A stretch of DNA of 64,000 bases from Erpobdella octoculata (GCA_963978895.1 OZ022238.1:2162917-2226916); one strand, 5' to 3'. Positions 12,151 to 22,923 are shown, counted from the stretch's first letter. The notes: generated by a model not told the origin, from the sequence alone. Program-made: numbers and translations.

Positions 12151-12444
12151 ACTATCGCCTTTGCAATAGCCAAAACTGTTGGAGAACTTTCGAACAAAAC
12201 AACTTCAAATACTTTCCAGCTGACAATTAATTAATTTATTTATTTATCGGAAATGTCCAAAACACGAGAGAATGTCAATTTCAACACGACAGAGTTTAAC
12301 AGGTTCAAGTTCTAACCAAATCAAGAGCAATTTTCCAATTCAAGTTTCAAAGCCCCCTTTATGTATGCATCTTGCAGGCTAGCGGGCAAACATTCAAATC
12401 TGATTGGCTGCAGCAATCGAAAGATGTGATTAATACTTGTCCAA

Positions 12445-12527
12445 ATGAAACAAAGCGAAACGAAACGAAACGAAACGAAACGAAGCGAAATGAAACGAAA
12501 CGAAACGAAATGAAATGAAATGAAAAT
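12445..12527. repeat. (CGAAA)n pentanucleotide tract
   Basis: Sixteen or so units of CGAAA/TGAAA. The equivalent tracts in U2 and U3 (41436-41525 and 59298-59387) carry different interruptions, including GGAAG units. Confidence 0.93.
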
Positions 12528-14033
12528 CTTGTCTCAAGAAAAACCACAAATCTTGAAACATCAGTTAATTGTGAAAAAAACTCTCTTTTTAGGGTTTGCT
12601 TGTTACGATTTTGTCTTCTAATCCATTTACTTGTAGGTGACAAAACAACCGCGGACGAACGTAACTTCACGAAACAACGCTGAATAATGTCTTAGAAGAC
12701 AAAAAAAAATCAACAGTTAAGCGCAGCCCTCCACCGTGTGCCTACATAAATGAATTATCCCTTAGCTTAAGCGCAGCCCGCCACCGACTGTTTCAGCTCG
12801 CCTTTAAGCTTTTGCACTGCGCTAGGCGGAGGTGTTTTTTACGAAGTAGATGAAATAAAAAGTAAGTGCTCTTTTCATCATCACTAGCACTAATAAATGA
12901 AATAAAATTAAAAAAAAATATATTTTTTTTTTGAAAAACTTTCAAATTTCAATAAAATGCATTGTCATAAGAAACAAGCCTATATTTCAAATTTCAGCTC
13001 AACTTAATTACAAGAAGATAATTAACTTTCATTATCAAGGTTTGCAGACATTTAAGCAAGCAAGTAAAATTCAATTCGATTGGATGGCGGGAAGTTTGTT
13101 TGTCAAAGGTTCCCAACTCATGGCTCAAGCAAATTAAATGACAACAACTTGATGGGAACGCCAATGATGATAATGATAGTAATGGTGACGACGACGATGT
13201 CGATTGTAATACTAGACAAGATAAAAAGAAATTAATAGAAAATGATAACGATGAAGAGGATGGTGAGGAAAACAATAATAATGAAAATGCTTGTAATGAT
13301 TAATTATTATAATGATAGTGGTAATCAAAACAATATTAATAGTTCTATTGATTTAGTTATGAATAATAAATTTTATTGAACACTATATCCTTGCTCTCAT
13401 TTGTAATTTATCAGTTATTTTTTCTGGTCACGATGAAATTCACAAAAATTGTTTTGAATTGAATTGAAAAAATTGCATTCAACTATGCTGATGCTAGTAA
13501 TAATGAAAACAGCATTTATTTTTATTTCAGCTATTTTGTATAAACACCTCCGACTAGCGCAGTGCAAATGCTTATAGGCAAGCTGAAACAGTCGGTACCA
13601 TGTGCTGCGCTTAGAACTATCAAAGAATTTGTCCAATTTCAATACAAAGATTATAATATTTGTGAACTTAGATGAAGCTGTGTTATACATGTCTGTTTTA
13701 GGTGGACCTGGGGAAGACTTATCGTCATCATCAACCCTATATATTCCCGCAAGTATCGTCCCCATTTTCATTAATCTCATCTCCAACCATCCCCGCAGTA
13801 TTTAATATTTATCCCCATCTATCCCCTCACTGGTTATCCCCATTTTCAATCGATACTATAGTAATCATTATTTTTTCATTGTGTTATTTTATCCAAATTA
13901 CATGTAAGTATTGATATGAAAATTTAAATAGTATTTTAATATGACAAAACATAAATATTTTATTTATTGAAGTCCATGAGTGAATAATAGTCCAGCAAGT
14001 ACTGTTTCCATTAGCTGCATTCTACAATCTTTA

Positions 14034-14236
14034 TCACATAATTAATCTACAGGTGAAGAATGTTCTTTCTGAATATGTACTTGCCGAAGGCACATTCAAA
14101 ACATTTCTTGCTACTTCGGACAATTTTTGGCCATTTTTTAGTGTTATTCTCCAAAAAATGCAACAAACGGTTTTGCGCATCTTCATAATCTTCATAGAAG
14201 GCATGCCCGTGATCATGACCTTGGCTTTTTAACGGT
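14034..14236 (-). pseudogene. hAT transposase C-terminal (hATC dimerisation) relic, frameshifted
   Basis: The minus strand encodes KLSEVARNVLNVPSASTYSE followed by RTFFT. This fits the hATC dimerisation signature L-x3-A-x3-L-x2-P-x2-S-x2-SER-x-F (L32, A36, L40, P43, S46, S49-R51 and F53 of the 60-codon frame). Upstream, the better family match (FLENNTKKWPK) is in the +1 frame, so a one-base shift near 14120 separates the halves. A stop follows soon after the signature, and AATAAA-like sequence lies about 75 bases beyond. hATC domains mediate transposase dimerisation. Nothing else of the transposase is visible, so this is a dead fragment. Four related copies lie further along the window. Confidence 0.7.
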
Positions 14237-15032
14237 CAATTATATTCCTGGTCAGAAGATGTGCTTGATGTTCAAATACAAGATCGAAAGTTTAGCCTCA
14301 CATCCTAAACCGGCTTCATCTGCTCCAGAATTGATGGATTGACTTGTTTCTTTAATTCATACGACGCTCGCTGCTTGCACGCGATTAGAATACAAATAAA
14401 GGTTCTTGTTGCTGATGGAGCGTCCCGAGAGTTTATTAAAATAGATTAATTATTATTGATGTAGGTTTTGTGAGTTGAGTCATCCGCGCCACGTATTTAA
14501 AGCGGATGATGAAACGGCATGGGAATGTTGCAATAATCAGATCTATCAACAACCTTCAACCGACGGTTGCCTCACTGAATCTGTTCATTCCAATACCTTT
14601 TTTTATTTGTCTGTGTGGGTGGATTTAAATATGGATCACCCGAGGTCGCCCGGGTTTTTGTCGCGTTGTTTTTGTTTTTCTAGCTCATTTTTCGTCTTTC
14701 TTCATTTTTTTTTCTTTCGATATTCTAGGCACTCCTGTTAAAAGTAAGTTAAAGAAAAACTTAAAATATTAGCAATTGAGAAAATTATTTAAAAATTATA
14801 AGACAAAACTGTTAAGACGTGAAATATTAAATTTTTTTATGATCTTTTAATAAATATAAAAGTCCTAATTTTTTCTCTCTCTCTTCACCTCCATCTTTCT
14901 CGTGCTCTCTTTCTCTTTTTTCCTTTTCTCTTTCCAAAACGACTAAGAAAATTAAAAAAACCGGAAGGTTGTCTGCGAATGTGATGATGTATAATAATGC
15001 GCAAAAAGGGAAGGGAGAAGACAAACACACAC

Positions 15033-15046
15033 ACTCTCTCTCTATT

Positions 15047-15117
<71 letters not shown>
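15033..15117. repeat. (TC)n microsatellite
   Basis: A dinucleotide tract preceded by a short (AC)n. Counterparts of different length lie at 33364-33454, 44157-44194, 51234-51314 and 62019-62056. Confidence 0.95.
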
Positions 15118-15309
15118 TCCATACTGATAACATCTTTTCATCTTTTTACTTCTTTAAAAAACGTTATTATCGAAGACAGACTGCTGCTTCTACATTTCTC
15201 TTTGCATGTTTGCTTATAGATATAAAAACTGATTTTTGATAAAAAAAAAATTTCATCGCCATAGTAACCATAAACATCTTTGGTTTACTATTTACCGGGG
15301 TAATATTTT

Positions 15310-15580
15310 TAAAATTCGATGTCACTATTAAATTGTATAACTATCTAAAAAAAAATTTTTTTAATTTTTCAAATAAACTTTTATTTTACTGCTGACCTGA
15401 GGAATCCAGCTTTGGACCTCGGCGGTTTCAGGAAGTTGCTCAAGACCGAACTTTATTCCTAAATTTATGATCTGACGCGACGCGCTTTTGTGACTTTTAA
15501 AAAAAAAGCGCATTACAATTTTACATTTAATAATAAAAAAGTCAAAATCGATGTCACTATTAAATTGTGTAACTATCTCA
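15310..15580. repeat. Internal direct repeat with GCGC hairpin
   Basis: The motif 'gatgtcactattaaattgt' occurs twice, near 15318 and 15551. Between the copies is an imperfect hairpin, 'gcgctttt' ... 'aaaaagcgc' (about 15483-15510). The hairpin motif recurs inverted near 45858 and 63720. No function is assigned. Confidence 0.5.
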
Positions 15581-16103
15581 AAAGCCAGGAATATTTGAGT
15601 GTTAAATCTTGGTCTACAAAAATTTGTCTCTACGTTCTGATCATTGCTATATTTTACCGACACCAGCAAAAATAGTATCAAAAATAAGCAATATAATAAT
15701 TTTACTCATAATTTTGTAAAAGTAAGTATATAATGATTTTATAAATAATATAAAATATTACAACAACAACAACAACATAAAAATGAGGATCAACAACTAA
15801 AAAAACAACAAACTAGAAACAACAATCACAGATGAAAGCAACACATTCCAATGCAAACAAAGCTAATTTGATGGTTCGAGCACGTTTCAGATCGGGGAAT
15901 TGTAATATTATTAGCCGAATAAGTGCGTATTTTATTAGATTTTTGTTTCAATTCTTTTTTTAAAAAAATTATAAAAAAAACTGATATCAGAAATTAAGCT
16001 ATTCATAAGAAATTGTAGCTGTCATTTAGAAATTAACTTAAAAACATATCTGATAGTAATTGGAATTAAGATCAGTTCTTAGACAAAATGTTTGTGTGTT
16101 TTA

Positions 16104-16458
16104 TATCACATGTGTTTCAGACGCCATTTTGTTTTTTTTTCATATCACACATGTTTCAGACGCCATTTTTTTTCTCTATCATATGTGTCTCAGATGACGT
16201 CATGTACTTTTCATATCACATGTGTTTCAGATGACGTCATGTACTTTTCATATCACATGTGTTTCAGATGACGTCATGTACTTTTCACATCACACGGGTT
16301 TCAGATGACGTCATGTACTTTTCATATCACATGTGTTTCAGATGACGACATGTACTTTTCATATCACATGTGTTTCAGATGACGTCATTTACTTTTCATG
16401 TCACATGTGTTTCAGATGACGTCATGTACTTTTCATATCTCATGTGTTTCAGATGACG
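16104..16458. repeat. 37-bp satellite carrying an E-box and a CRE (array 1)
   Basis: Tandem 37-bp units, each with CACATGTG (palindromic E-box) and TGACGTCA (palindromic CRE), separated by 'tttca' plus 'ga' and joined by 'tgtacttttcatat'. About eight units are present. Six keep a perfect CRE, and two have a mutated one (gacgacat, gacgtaat). The first two units are a variant with 'cgccatttt' in place of the CRE. Confidence 0.9.
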
Positions 16459-16580
16459 TAATCTCGCGATCTGAAAAGATTTAGAGAGGTCGTTTTTGTA
16501 ATCTTATTTATCTAATAATTAATTAATCATTTTGTTATGGCAGAAACACTGCAACGATACAATCTTTATCATGGTTACAC

Positions 16581-16582
<2 letters not shown>

Positions 16583-16632
<50 letters not shown>

Positions 16633-16676
16633 TGTTATGATGATGACCATGATGATGATTTTGGTGGTGGTGGTAA
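16583..16676. repeat. (GAT)n/(GGT)n microsatellite
   Basis: An imperfect trinucleotide tract. Counterparts at 45424-45502 and 63286-63364 are richer in GGT. Confidence 0.9.
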
Positions 16677-17094
16677 TCAAACTATGTAAATGAATCTATT
16701 AACTTGGTGATATCATCATTTATTATTATTTTAGTTATTCAATCATGATAACAATGATAATTTTGGTTTGCAATTACAAAATATTATTATGCAGGTTATG
16801 GTTTGATTATGCTAATGACAGTGATAAAGGCGAAGGTTATTAATATTTGATATTGATAAAGACGAAGAAAACAATTGCAATTATATTGAAATAGAGCAAT
16901 AACTTTCCAATTTCAGCTAATTCAAGAAACACCTCCGTCTAGCAATGTGGAAAAGATTAAGAACAGGCTAAAGTATGCTGCGTTCCTCGCGCTCAGAATT
17001 GCGCGTTTAAATTTAAGCTTGAAGTCACTTAAATATACGAGAAATTTTATTAATTATGATATAATTAGTTTTACACCTTAAAATCGATACCTCA

Positions 17095-17500
17095 TCACAT
17101 GAATGTAAATTTTGTAACTTATATTATGTCCCGCTAAGAAAGAGTTTTTAAAAATTTAGCTCCTGAGGAGATAAAGCAGGAAAATGCAATTTTTGTTTTC
17201 AAAAAACGCATATCTTAAGAGCCAAATTATAGAAGATTTTAAAATTTGGTATCTAAATTCTTCTCTGAAAAAAACAAGAAAACATGTGTTTTACCATATT
17301 CAAGAAATGTAGTTTCCGAGATCCCGTTATGTACAAATTAAGGATATACGTTTTTTTTGGATTAGCTTTCTCTCAGAAACTGAAAATACTACAGATATAA
17401 AAATTAGTATTTAGATAAACCCACCAAATTTCTACTCGATGGGATAGCGGGAACATATGTCTCAAGCAAGCGAACAGGCAAGTAAACAAGGTAATATTAT
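17095..17500. repeat. Pearl/Helentron-like core relic
   Basis: The segment shares 'ccgctaagaaag', 'gctcctgaggagataaa', 'tttggtatctaaattcttct' and 'actacagatataaaaattag' with the tandem 157-bp array at 48440-49303. It ends in 'actcgatgggatagcgggaa'. It is an older, single-copy relative of that element. U2 and U3 have it at 46029-46430 and from 63890 on. Confidence 0.55.
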
Positions 17501-17972
17501 AAAAAATTTAAAAATATTAACTACAGTTTTTTGAATATGTAAAATATGTGAGGATTGAATCAGATATGGAAAAAACAAATTGTGCATTATAAATTTTCAA
17601 ATATGAAAATAAAATATTGCTTTATTTAAATAAACTAAAATTAATTTTCTAGGTGCTACATTCTACTTGCCAGAAAATTCTAAGCGCTCAAAAGTTGGGA
17701 GAGAGGGGGCGATATTGCCCACGCAGCCCCACCTCCTACGCCTATATTAACCTACAATTTTGTTCCATTGTTTCACTAGAAAAAATTTAAACTTGTTTGG
17801 AGTCGTGAATAAGTTTTTAATTGTTTCTCTTCCAGTTTGGCATACAGAACTGCTTCTTGTTTTCGCTTAATTGCAAATTTGCTTTTTTTATAAATCGCGG
17901 TCGCTTCAAGCCATTGTTCGCGGGCAAATTCAAAATGAACCTTCTCTAAATATATGTAACATCTGCTAATAT

Positions 17973-18479
17973 TTCGTACACCGGTCTTATTTGATTGTTT
18001 TTTTTTACAAACTTTTATTTAGGTTACAATCTCTGTTTGTGTGTGTGTGTGTGGCTTTCTCTGTACGCAAATCTTGCAAGTAAAATTTAACCAGCTTTTC
18101 GACTCGCTAGGAAGCTGAAACTTTCAGCATATTTTTCTATTGATGACAATACATAATTCAATTATAAAAAAACGTAATTTGAACATATTTCGTACACATA
18201 CACACGGACACACACCGAGTGTATTTAAAATCAAAGTTTGTGTTGAAAAACTCGTTTTTTCCTTTACTTGTTTCTATAAAAAGGTTTGGCTTATAAAAAA
18301 ATTAGTTTTAAATGTAAATTCAATTCATTTATTGTAATTAAACAGAAATTTAACAAACTATCTGCTGAATAGTCCTGTAAGTGTTCTGACTAGAAAAAAC
18401 CATTTCTTCAAAACATTTATGAATCTGGGAAAAATATCTGTTATTCTGGATGCATTGAACGACTACAAGCTTCGTCTTT
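17973..18479. other. AT-rich stretch with a short (GT)n, nothing recognised
   Basis: A GT dinucleotide run lies at about 18036-18052, and a CA-rich counterpart is near 18196. No gene, RNA or clear transposon end is seen. Confidence 0.4.
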
Positions 18480-19060
18480 ATTAAACAATGCCGGTAGAAG
18501 GCATGTCCGTGATCTTGAAAGATCAACAACCTTCAACCCACGTTTTCCTCGTTTAATCTGTTTCTTCTAATACCTTTCTTTATTTGTCCGTGTACGTGTA
18601 TTAAATACGGGTTTTTCGTCGCGATATTTCTCTTTTTATCGGGCTCATTTTTCAATTTTCTTCATCTTTTTTTTTCGAAAAGAGAGAGAGAGAGAAAGAG
18701 AGAGAAAAAGAGAAAGCGAGAGAGAGAGAAAGAGAAAAATATGAAAAAGGTAGTATCATTTATGATCTTACGTATATCTCGTATCTGCTCATTACACTTA
18801 TTCACTTCATCATCTTCTTATTATTTCCACATTAATTTTTTTTTAATTTTTATCATCATCATCTTCTTCGTCTTCTTCTTTTTCTTCATCTTCATCTTCA
18901 TTTTCATCATCATCATCATCATCATCTTCTTCTTTATCTTCATTGTTATCTTCTTCTTTTCTTCTTATCTAAATATTATTCTTTCTACAAATATTATAAG
19001 TGTTGCAAGCTCTACAAGAAAATGCCTCTCATACATTAAAACTAGCAAAACCATAAATTT
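18480..19060. repeat. Degenerate fragment of the composite unit
   Basis: Pieces of U1 appear in a shortened, diverged form: 'agaaggcatg', 'caacaaccttcaaccc', 'gggtttttcgtcgc', an AG-rich run, 'tatatctcgtatctgctc' and 'aagtgttgcaag'. They correspond to parts of 14195-14720 joined to parts of 5600-6090. The unit has therefore been duplicated and deleted repeatedly. Confidence 0.5.
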
Positions 19061-19072
19061 CTTGGGATCATC

Positions 19073-19195
19073 GCAACTGATCCCAGGACAACTGATCCCA
19101 GGACTACTGATCCCAGGACTACTGATCCCGGGACAACTGATCCCATGGACAACTGATCCCATGGACAACTGACCCCGTGGACAACTGATCCCATA
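19073..19195. repeat. 15-16-bp minisatellite (GGACAACTGATCCC)
   Basis: About eight units of ACTGATCCC followed by AGGAC or ATGGAC spacers, with small variation (GGGACA, ACCCCGTGG). It sits just upstream of the LINE remnant. Confidence 0.9.
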
Positions 19196-19315
19196 TCTGC
19201 ATCATTTTATATTTCACTGTTTCTGCAATCAATAAACTGATAATAAATAATAACATACATAATTTCCGATTTCTGTTTGTATGTACGAATGTATGTGTCG
19301 TAAATAATAAATAAT

Positions 19316-19576
19316 AGAGTGGTAAATATATGGAATGACTTGGACGATGACACTGTAGCATCTGAGACTACCACATCTTTTAAAGTAGCGCTATCCAGGC
19401 ATGGATACTGATTTTTATACAAATTATTTATTTTTTAATAGTTATTTATATATTATCATTTTTCATTTATTTTATTTTATTCTATTTATTATTCTATTTA
19501 TTATTATTTATTTATTTATTTTTAATTCGAAGTGGTTGTCTATAGGCTTAAAGTCTTCTAAACCACTATAATAAAC
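19316..19576 (+). pseudogene. 5'-truncated LINE: RT C-terminus and 3' tail
   Basis: Bases 19316-19411 encode RVVNIWNDLDDDTVASETTT followed by SFKVALSRHGY and a stop. This matches the R-V-V-N-x-W-N-x-L ... F-K-x-x-L block that closes the reverse-transcriptase frame of many CR1/Jockey-type LINEs. No upstream RT motif is present, so the copy is 5'-truncated. A short 3' region follows, ending 'ccactataataaacg' before (TTATC)n. Exact clade is not determined. Confidence 0.65.
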
Positions 19577-19850
19577 GTTATCTTATCTTATCTTATCTTA
19601 TGTATGTATGTATGTATGTATGTATGTATGTATGTATGTATGTATGTATGTATGTATGTATGTATGTATGTATGTATGTATGTATGTATGTATGTATGTA
19701 TGTATGTATGTATGTATGTATGTATGTATGTATGTATGTATGTATGTATGTATGTATGTATGTATGTATGTATGTATGTATGTATGTATGTATGTATGTA
19801 TGTATGTATGTATGTATGTATGTATGTATGTATGTATGTATGTATGTATG
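19577..19850. repeat. (TATG)n microsatellite, left of the LTR element
   Basis: Four TTATC-type units pass into a perfect TATG tract of about 250 bp. The tract ends GTATG at 19846-19850, exactly where the LTR begins. The same repeat resumes on the far side of the LTR element. Confidence 0.96.
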
Positions 19851-20282
19851 TGTAAACGTAGAAGAATATGCTTTCTAGCGATTCGTAACGTTAAAGTCGA
19901 AGTTATTTATAACACAATATTTCTCGAATTTATTTTAACTTTATTATTCTTCCTTGAATATAATCCTTTTCTTGACTCTAAACTGAATTATATCACTTTG
20001 CAGAAGTTAGCCCGGTTCTGACAAATCTTTTTATAATTCCAATTTCTCTACTCTACAACCTTACTTTTTTCTATTGAGGACCACAAAAAGGAAAAGGACC
20101 AATACCAATTATATATATATACATATATATATATACATACATATATACACATATATATATACATATACATACATCCATCCATGTATATATACACTCAAAC
20201 ACACATATACATATATATACATTAATGATACAAACATTATACGCACACACAATGTCACAGGAGCACAAATATACATATATAC

Positions 20283-20321
<39 letters not shown>

Positions 20322-20446
20322 TATACACACATATATACACATATACACACAGATACATTCATACATAAATGACCAAAATATGCACACATAAAATAAAATA
20401 AACAAATATTATGAAAATACGTAAGATGAATCATCTTCATCTTACA
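19851..20446 (-). repeat. 3' LTR
   Basis: The downstream LTR relative to the minus-strand element. It contains a long (TATATG/TATAC) block at about 20110-20355. AATAAA-like sequence lies near its end in sense orientation, consistent with an R/U5 polyadenylation region. Confidence 0.9.
20421..20445. other. Perfect 10-bp hairpin at the LTR edge
   Basis: GTAAGATGAA and TTCATCTTAC form a perfect 10-bp stem around a 5-base loop, starting one base inside the LTR terminus. The same hairpin is at 23023-23047 in the other LTR. Confidence 0.8.
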
Positions 20447-20460
20447 TATCCCCCCTCTTC
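20447..20460 (-). promoter_or_regulatory. Polypurine tract (PPT)
   Basis: On the minus strand GAAGAGGGGGGATA lies directly before the 3' LTR. Its position and purine content fit the plus-strand primer site of LTR retrotransposons. Confidence 0.75.
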
Positions 20461-20475
20461 GAAAAAAGAAACGCG

Positions 20476-22362
20476 TCAGTGTTTCTTGATTACATCGTCA
20501 CTCTCTTTACGACTAAGAAAGTCAGCACCGATGTTTTCCTTGCCTTTGAAATAGTTTACTTTCAACTTATTCTCAATCTCTATCTCTCTGCGTGCTATGT
20601 CAACAGGACGGGCATCTCCGAAGATTGCCGAATTCAACTTTCCATCTTTCCCCACCCCTCCATTTTGGCCTCTAGGCAGAAGATTGAGCCTTGGTCTTTC
20701 TTTTGGCGTATTCAAAGCTTGAACTTTTGCCTCAACTTTATTTCCTACCTTTGAAATGGCAGACGTGTTTCTTTCCTTGCTTTGATACAGCTCCGAGTTA
20801 GCCGACGATTTTCTAAAATTTACCCGATCATTCCTCTGAGTGCTGTCGTAGTTGGAAGCGGATTTCTGTGGTTTCCGACCAAAGCGTTTTCCTGCCGCCA
20901 TTGCATCAAAACCTCTTACTCCTTCAACATTTCCCAGTACGAGATCGCAAAGTAGGTTTTTCATGCAGACCACCTCTCTAGTTCCTCTGAACCAGTCTGT
21001 TTTGATTTTTACCACTGCTGTTGGGGCTACCCGAACTGTGCCGTCGATCAAAACACAGGGTCTTGTTCTTCCGGTCATCTGACGCGGGTGCACTAATGAT
21101 TCCTTTACCATTATGGCAGTACAGCCAGTGTCCCTCAAAACTTTTACCGGTTTTCTGTTCACAAACCCTCTGGTTAAATTAAACTTTTCCCCTGAGTGCA
21201 AACAACCATCCGCAATGACAGGCAAAACGCATCCACACTTCAATTCCACCTCATCCATTTTTCCTTCCATCACCATGGCAGCGCATGCATTCACAACGCC
21301 GGAATCCTTGCATGGTGCTGACGTAGTCGTCTCTTTCCGTGTTTGGCAAAATACAGGATTACCAGGGCTACTCTGCCGACACTCTCTTGCCATGTGCCCC
21401 GTTTGATGACAGTTGTAGCAGCAAGGTTCAACCATTTTGGCGTCACTGACCGACTGACCCAAGTTCCAACCCATCCTGTTATTGCTGTCCAATTTTGCCA
21501 ACCTCTTCTCTGGGTGGGCTTGGCTGTACTTGTTGACCCAAATACACAGCTCATTGACATCTCTGCTCTCTTTCTCCAACAAGTACTCGACCATTCCCGC
21601 CGGGCACTTTCCGAAAAACTGCTCTTTCAGAAACAAAAACAACAGATTTTGTTTGCCCGCGAGATCTATCCAGCGCCTGAGGTGGCTATCTAGCCGCACT
21701 AGATAATGTTCCCAGGTCTCCTCCGGTTCAGGCTTTGACTCTCGAAACATTATGCGATAGTCTTCCGCTGACTTCCCAAAACGACGAAGGAGTGCCTCCT
21801 TTGCCGTTCTGTAGTCCTGCATCTGACTATCGGTAAGTTGGCCAAACACTTCCAAAGTCTTCGCACTAAGCAACGACCCTAGAAGCATTCCCCAATCCTT
21901 CTGAGGGTGACCATTGGCTTTTGCCAATGACTCAAATCTCAGCAAAAATGCGTCAATGTCTTCACCTTCAGAAAACTTTCGATAAGGAATCTTAGTAGCC
22001 TCCGCCGACGGTTTTGGCTCTATTTTTTTTTGGCCCTCCAATTCCAGCTTCTTCAATTCCAATTCATGCTGGCGTTGTTCGCGCTCACGTAGAAGTTCTC
22101 GTTCTTCTTTAGCTTGTTGAAGTTGGAGTTCTCGTTCTTGTTGTGTTATTTTATCTTCACGTTCCCGTTCTTGTTGTGCTATTTTATCTTCCCGTTCTTG
22201 TTGCGCTATTTTATTTTCCCGCTCCTGTTGAGCCTTTTTTTCTTCCCGTTCCTCCATTCTCTTAACCCTTTCTTCATCCTTTAACTCTTTGACGTAATTC
22301 CTTAAATCCACTCCGGAATAGCCTAGAGCCTGTCCCATCGCAATGAATTTCTCGTCAGACAT
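20476..22362 (-). CDS. Gag-protease polyprotein fused to an eIF4B-like segment and an RNase H tail
   Basis: 628 residues. Residues 25-115 are a charged Glu/Arg/Gln-rich coiled coil with repeated QQERE. Residues ~125-290 resemble a Ty3/gypsy Gag capsid domain (FLLRFE ... LLRRFGKS). A CCHC knuckle follows (C315, C318, H323, C328). Residues ~385-482 are a retropepsin with catalytic D411-T-G and a closing DLVLGN. In place of RT, residues ~490-600 are basic and polar. Within them RPRLNLLPR (556-564) and AIFGDARPVDIARRE (579-593) match the conserved eIF4B C-terminal region. Residues 601-618 (YFKGKENIGADFLSR) are the end of a Ty3/gypsy RNase H. RT, most of RNase H and integrase are missing. The ATG at 22362 is the first after the PBS leader. 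The frame is fully open, so it may be expressed. Gag and protease identities are firm. The eIF4B call rests on motif recall. Confidence 0.85.
   Translation of the reverse strand: MSDEKFIAMGQALGYSGVDLRNYVKELKDEERVKRMEEREEKKAQQERENKIAQQEREDKIAQQEREREDKITQQERELQLQQAKEERELLREREQRQHELELKKLELEGQKKIEPKPSAEATKIPYRKFSEGEDIDAFLLRFESLAKANGHPQKDWGMLLGSLLSAKTLEVFGQLTDSQMQDYRTAKEALLRRFGKSAEDYRIMFRESKPEPEETWEHYLVRLDSHLRRWIDLAGKQNLLFLFLKEQFFGKCPAGMVEYLLEKESRDVNELCIWVNKYSQAHPEKRLAKLDSNNRMGWNLGQSVSDAKMVEPCCYNCHQTGHMARECRQSSPGNPVFCQTRKETTTSAPCKDSGVVNACAAMVMEGKMDEVELKCGCVLPVIADGCLHSGEKFNLTRGFVNRKPVKVLRDTGCTAIMVKESLVHPRQMTGRTRPCVLIDGTVRVAPTAVVKIKTDWFRGTREVVCMKNLLCDLVLGNVEGVRGFDAMAAGKRFGRKPQKSASNYDSTQRNDRVNFRKSSANSELYQSKERNTSAISKVGNKVEAKVQALNTPKERPRLNLLPRGQNGGVGKDGKLNSAIFGDARPVDIARREIEIENKLKVNYFKGKENIGADFLSRKESDDVIKKH
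20563..20700 (-). other. eIF4B-like captured segment (minimum extent)
   Basis: These bases encode residues 555-600 of the polyprotein. The order RPRLNL-x-PR, a short variable linker, then (S)xIFGxAxPVDxAxREx(E)xExxL is how I recall animal eIF4B downstream of its RNA-binding and DRYG regions. The captured piece may start further upstream, near residue 490 (about 20895), where the sequence stops resembling retropepsin. It runs without introns and in frame into an RNase H remnant, as expected for capture through an mRNA template. Confidence 0.7.
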
Positions 22363-22441
22363 CTTTCACAAAAGAAAAAAAAAATTCGGTCACTTGTGAT
22401 CAAATAACTTCAGAAAATATATTTACGGATGAAAATGCGTA

Positions 22442-22459
22442 AATACGTCGAGGTCACCA
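22442..22459 (-). promoter_or_regulatory. Primer-binding site (PBS)
   Basis: On the minus strand TGGTGACCTCGACGTATT begins one base after the 5' LTR. TGG complements the CCA end of a tRNA, and the position is standard. I cannot name the tRNA by eye. Confidence 0.7.
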
Positions 22460-22460
22460 A

Positions 22461-22890
22461 TGTAAACGTAGAAGAATATGATTTCTAGCGATTCGTAACG
22501 TTAAAGTCGAAGTTATTTATAACACAATATTTCTCGAATTTATTTTAACTTTATTATTCTTCCTTGAATATAATCCTTTTCTTGACTCTAAACTGAATTA
22601 TATCACTTTGCAGAAGTTAGCCCTGTTCTGACAAATCTTTTTATAATTCCAATTTCTTTACTCTACAACCTTACTTTTTTCTATTGAGGACCACAAAAAG
22701 GAAAAGGACCAATACCAATTATATATATATACATATATATATACATACATATATACACATATATATATACATATACATACATCCATCCATGTATATATAC
22801 ACTCAAACACACATATACATATATATACATTAATGATACAAAAATTATACGCACACACAATGTCACAGGAGCACAAATATACATATATAC

Positions 22891-22923
<33 letters not shown>

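Noticed and set aside
14860..15141. Arg/Glu-rich frames on the minus strand of TC tracts
   Set aside because: Translations of (GA)n with no independent coding evidence.
16104..16458. CRISPR-like array
   Set aside because: Units are contiguous 37-bp tandem repeats without unique spacers, in eukaryotic DNA.
17640..17760. Possible hAT terminus (ggcgtaggaggtggggc on the minus strand)
   Set aside because: Only one end is seen, with no partner or target duplication.
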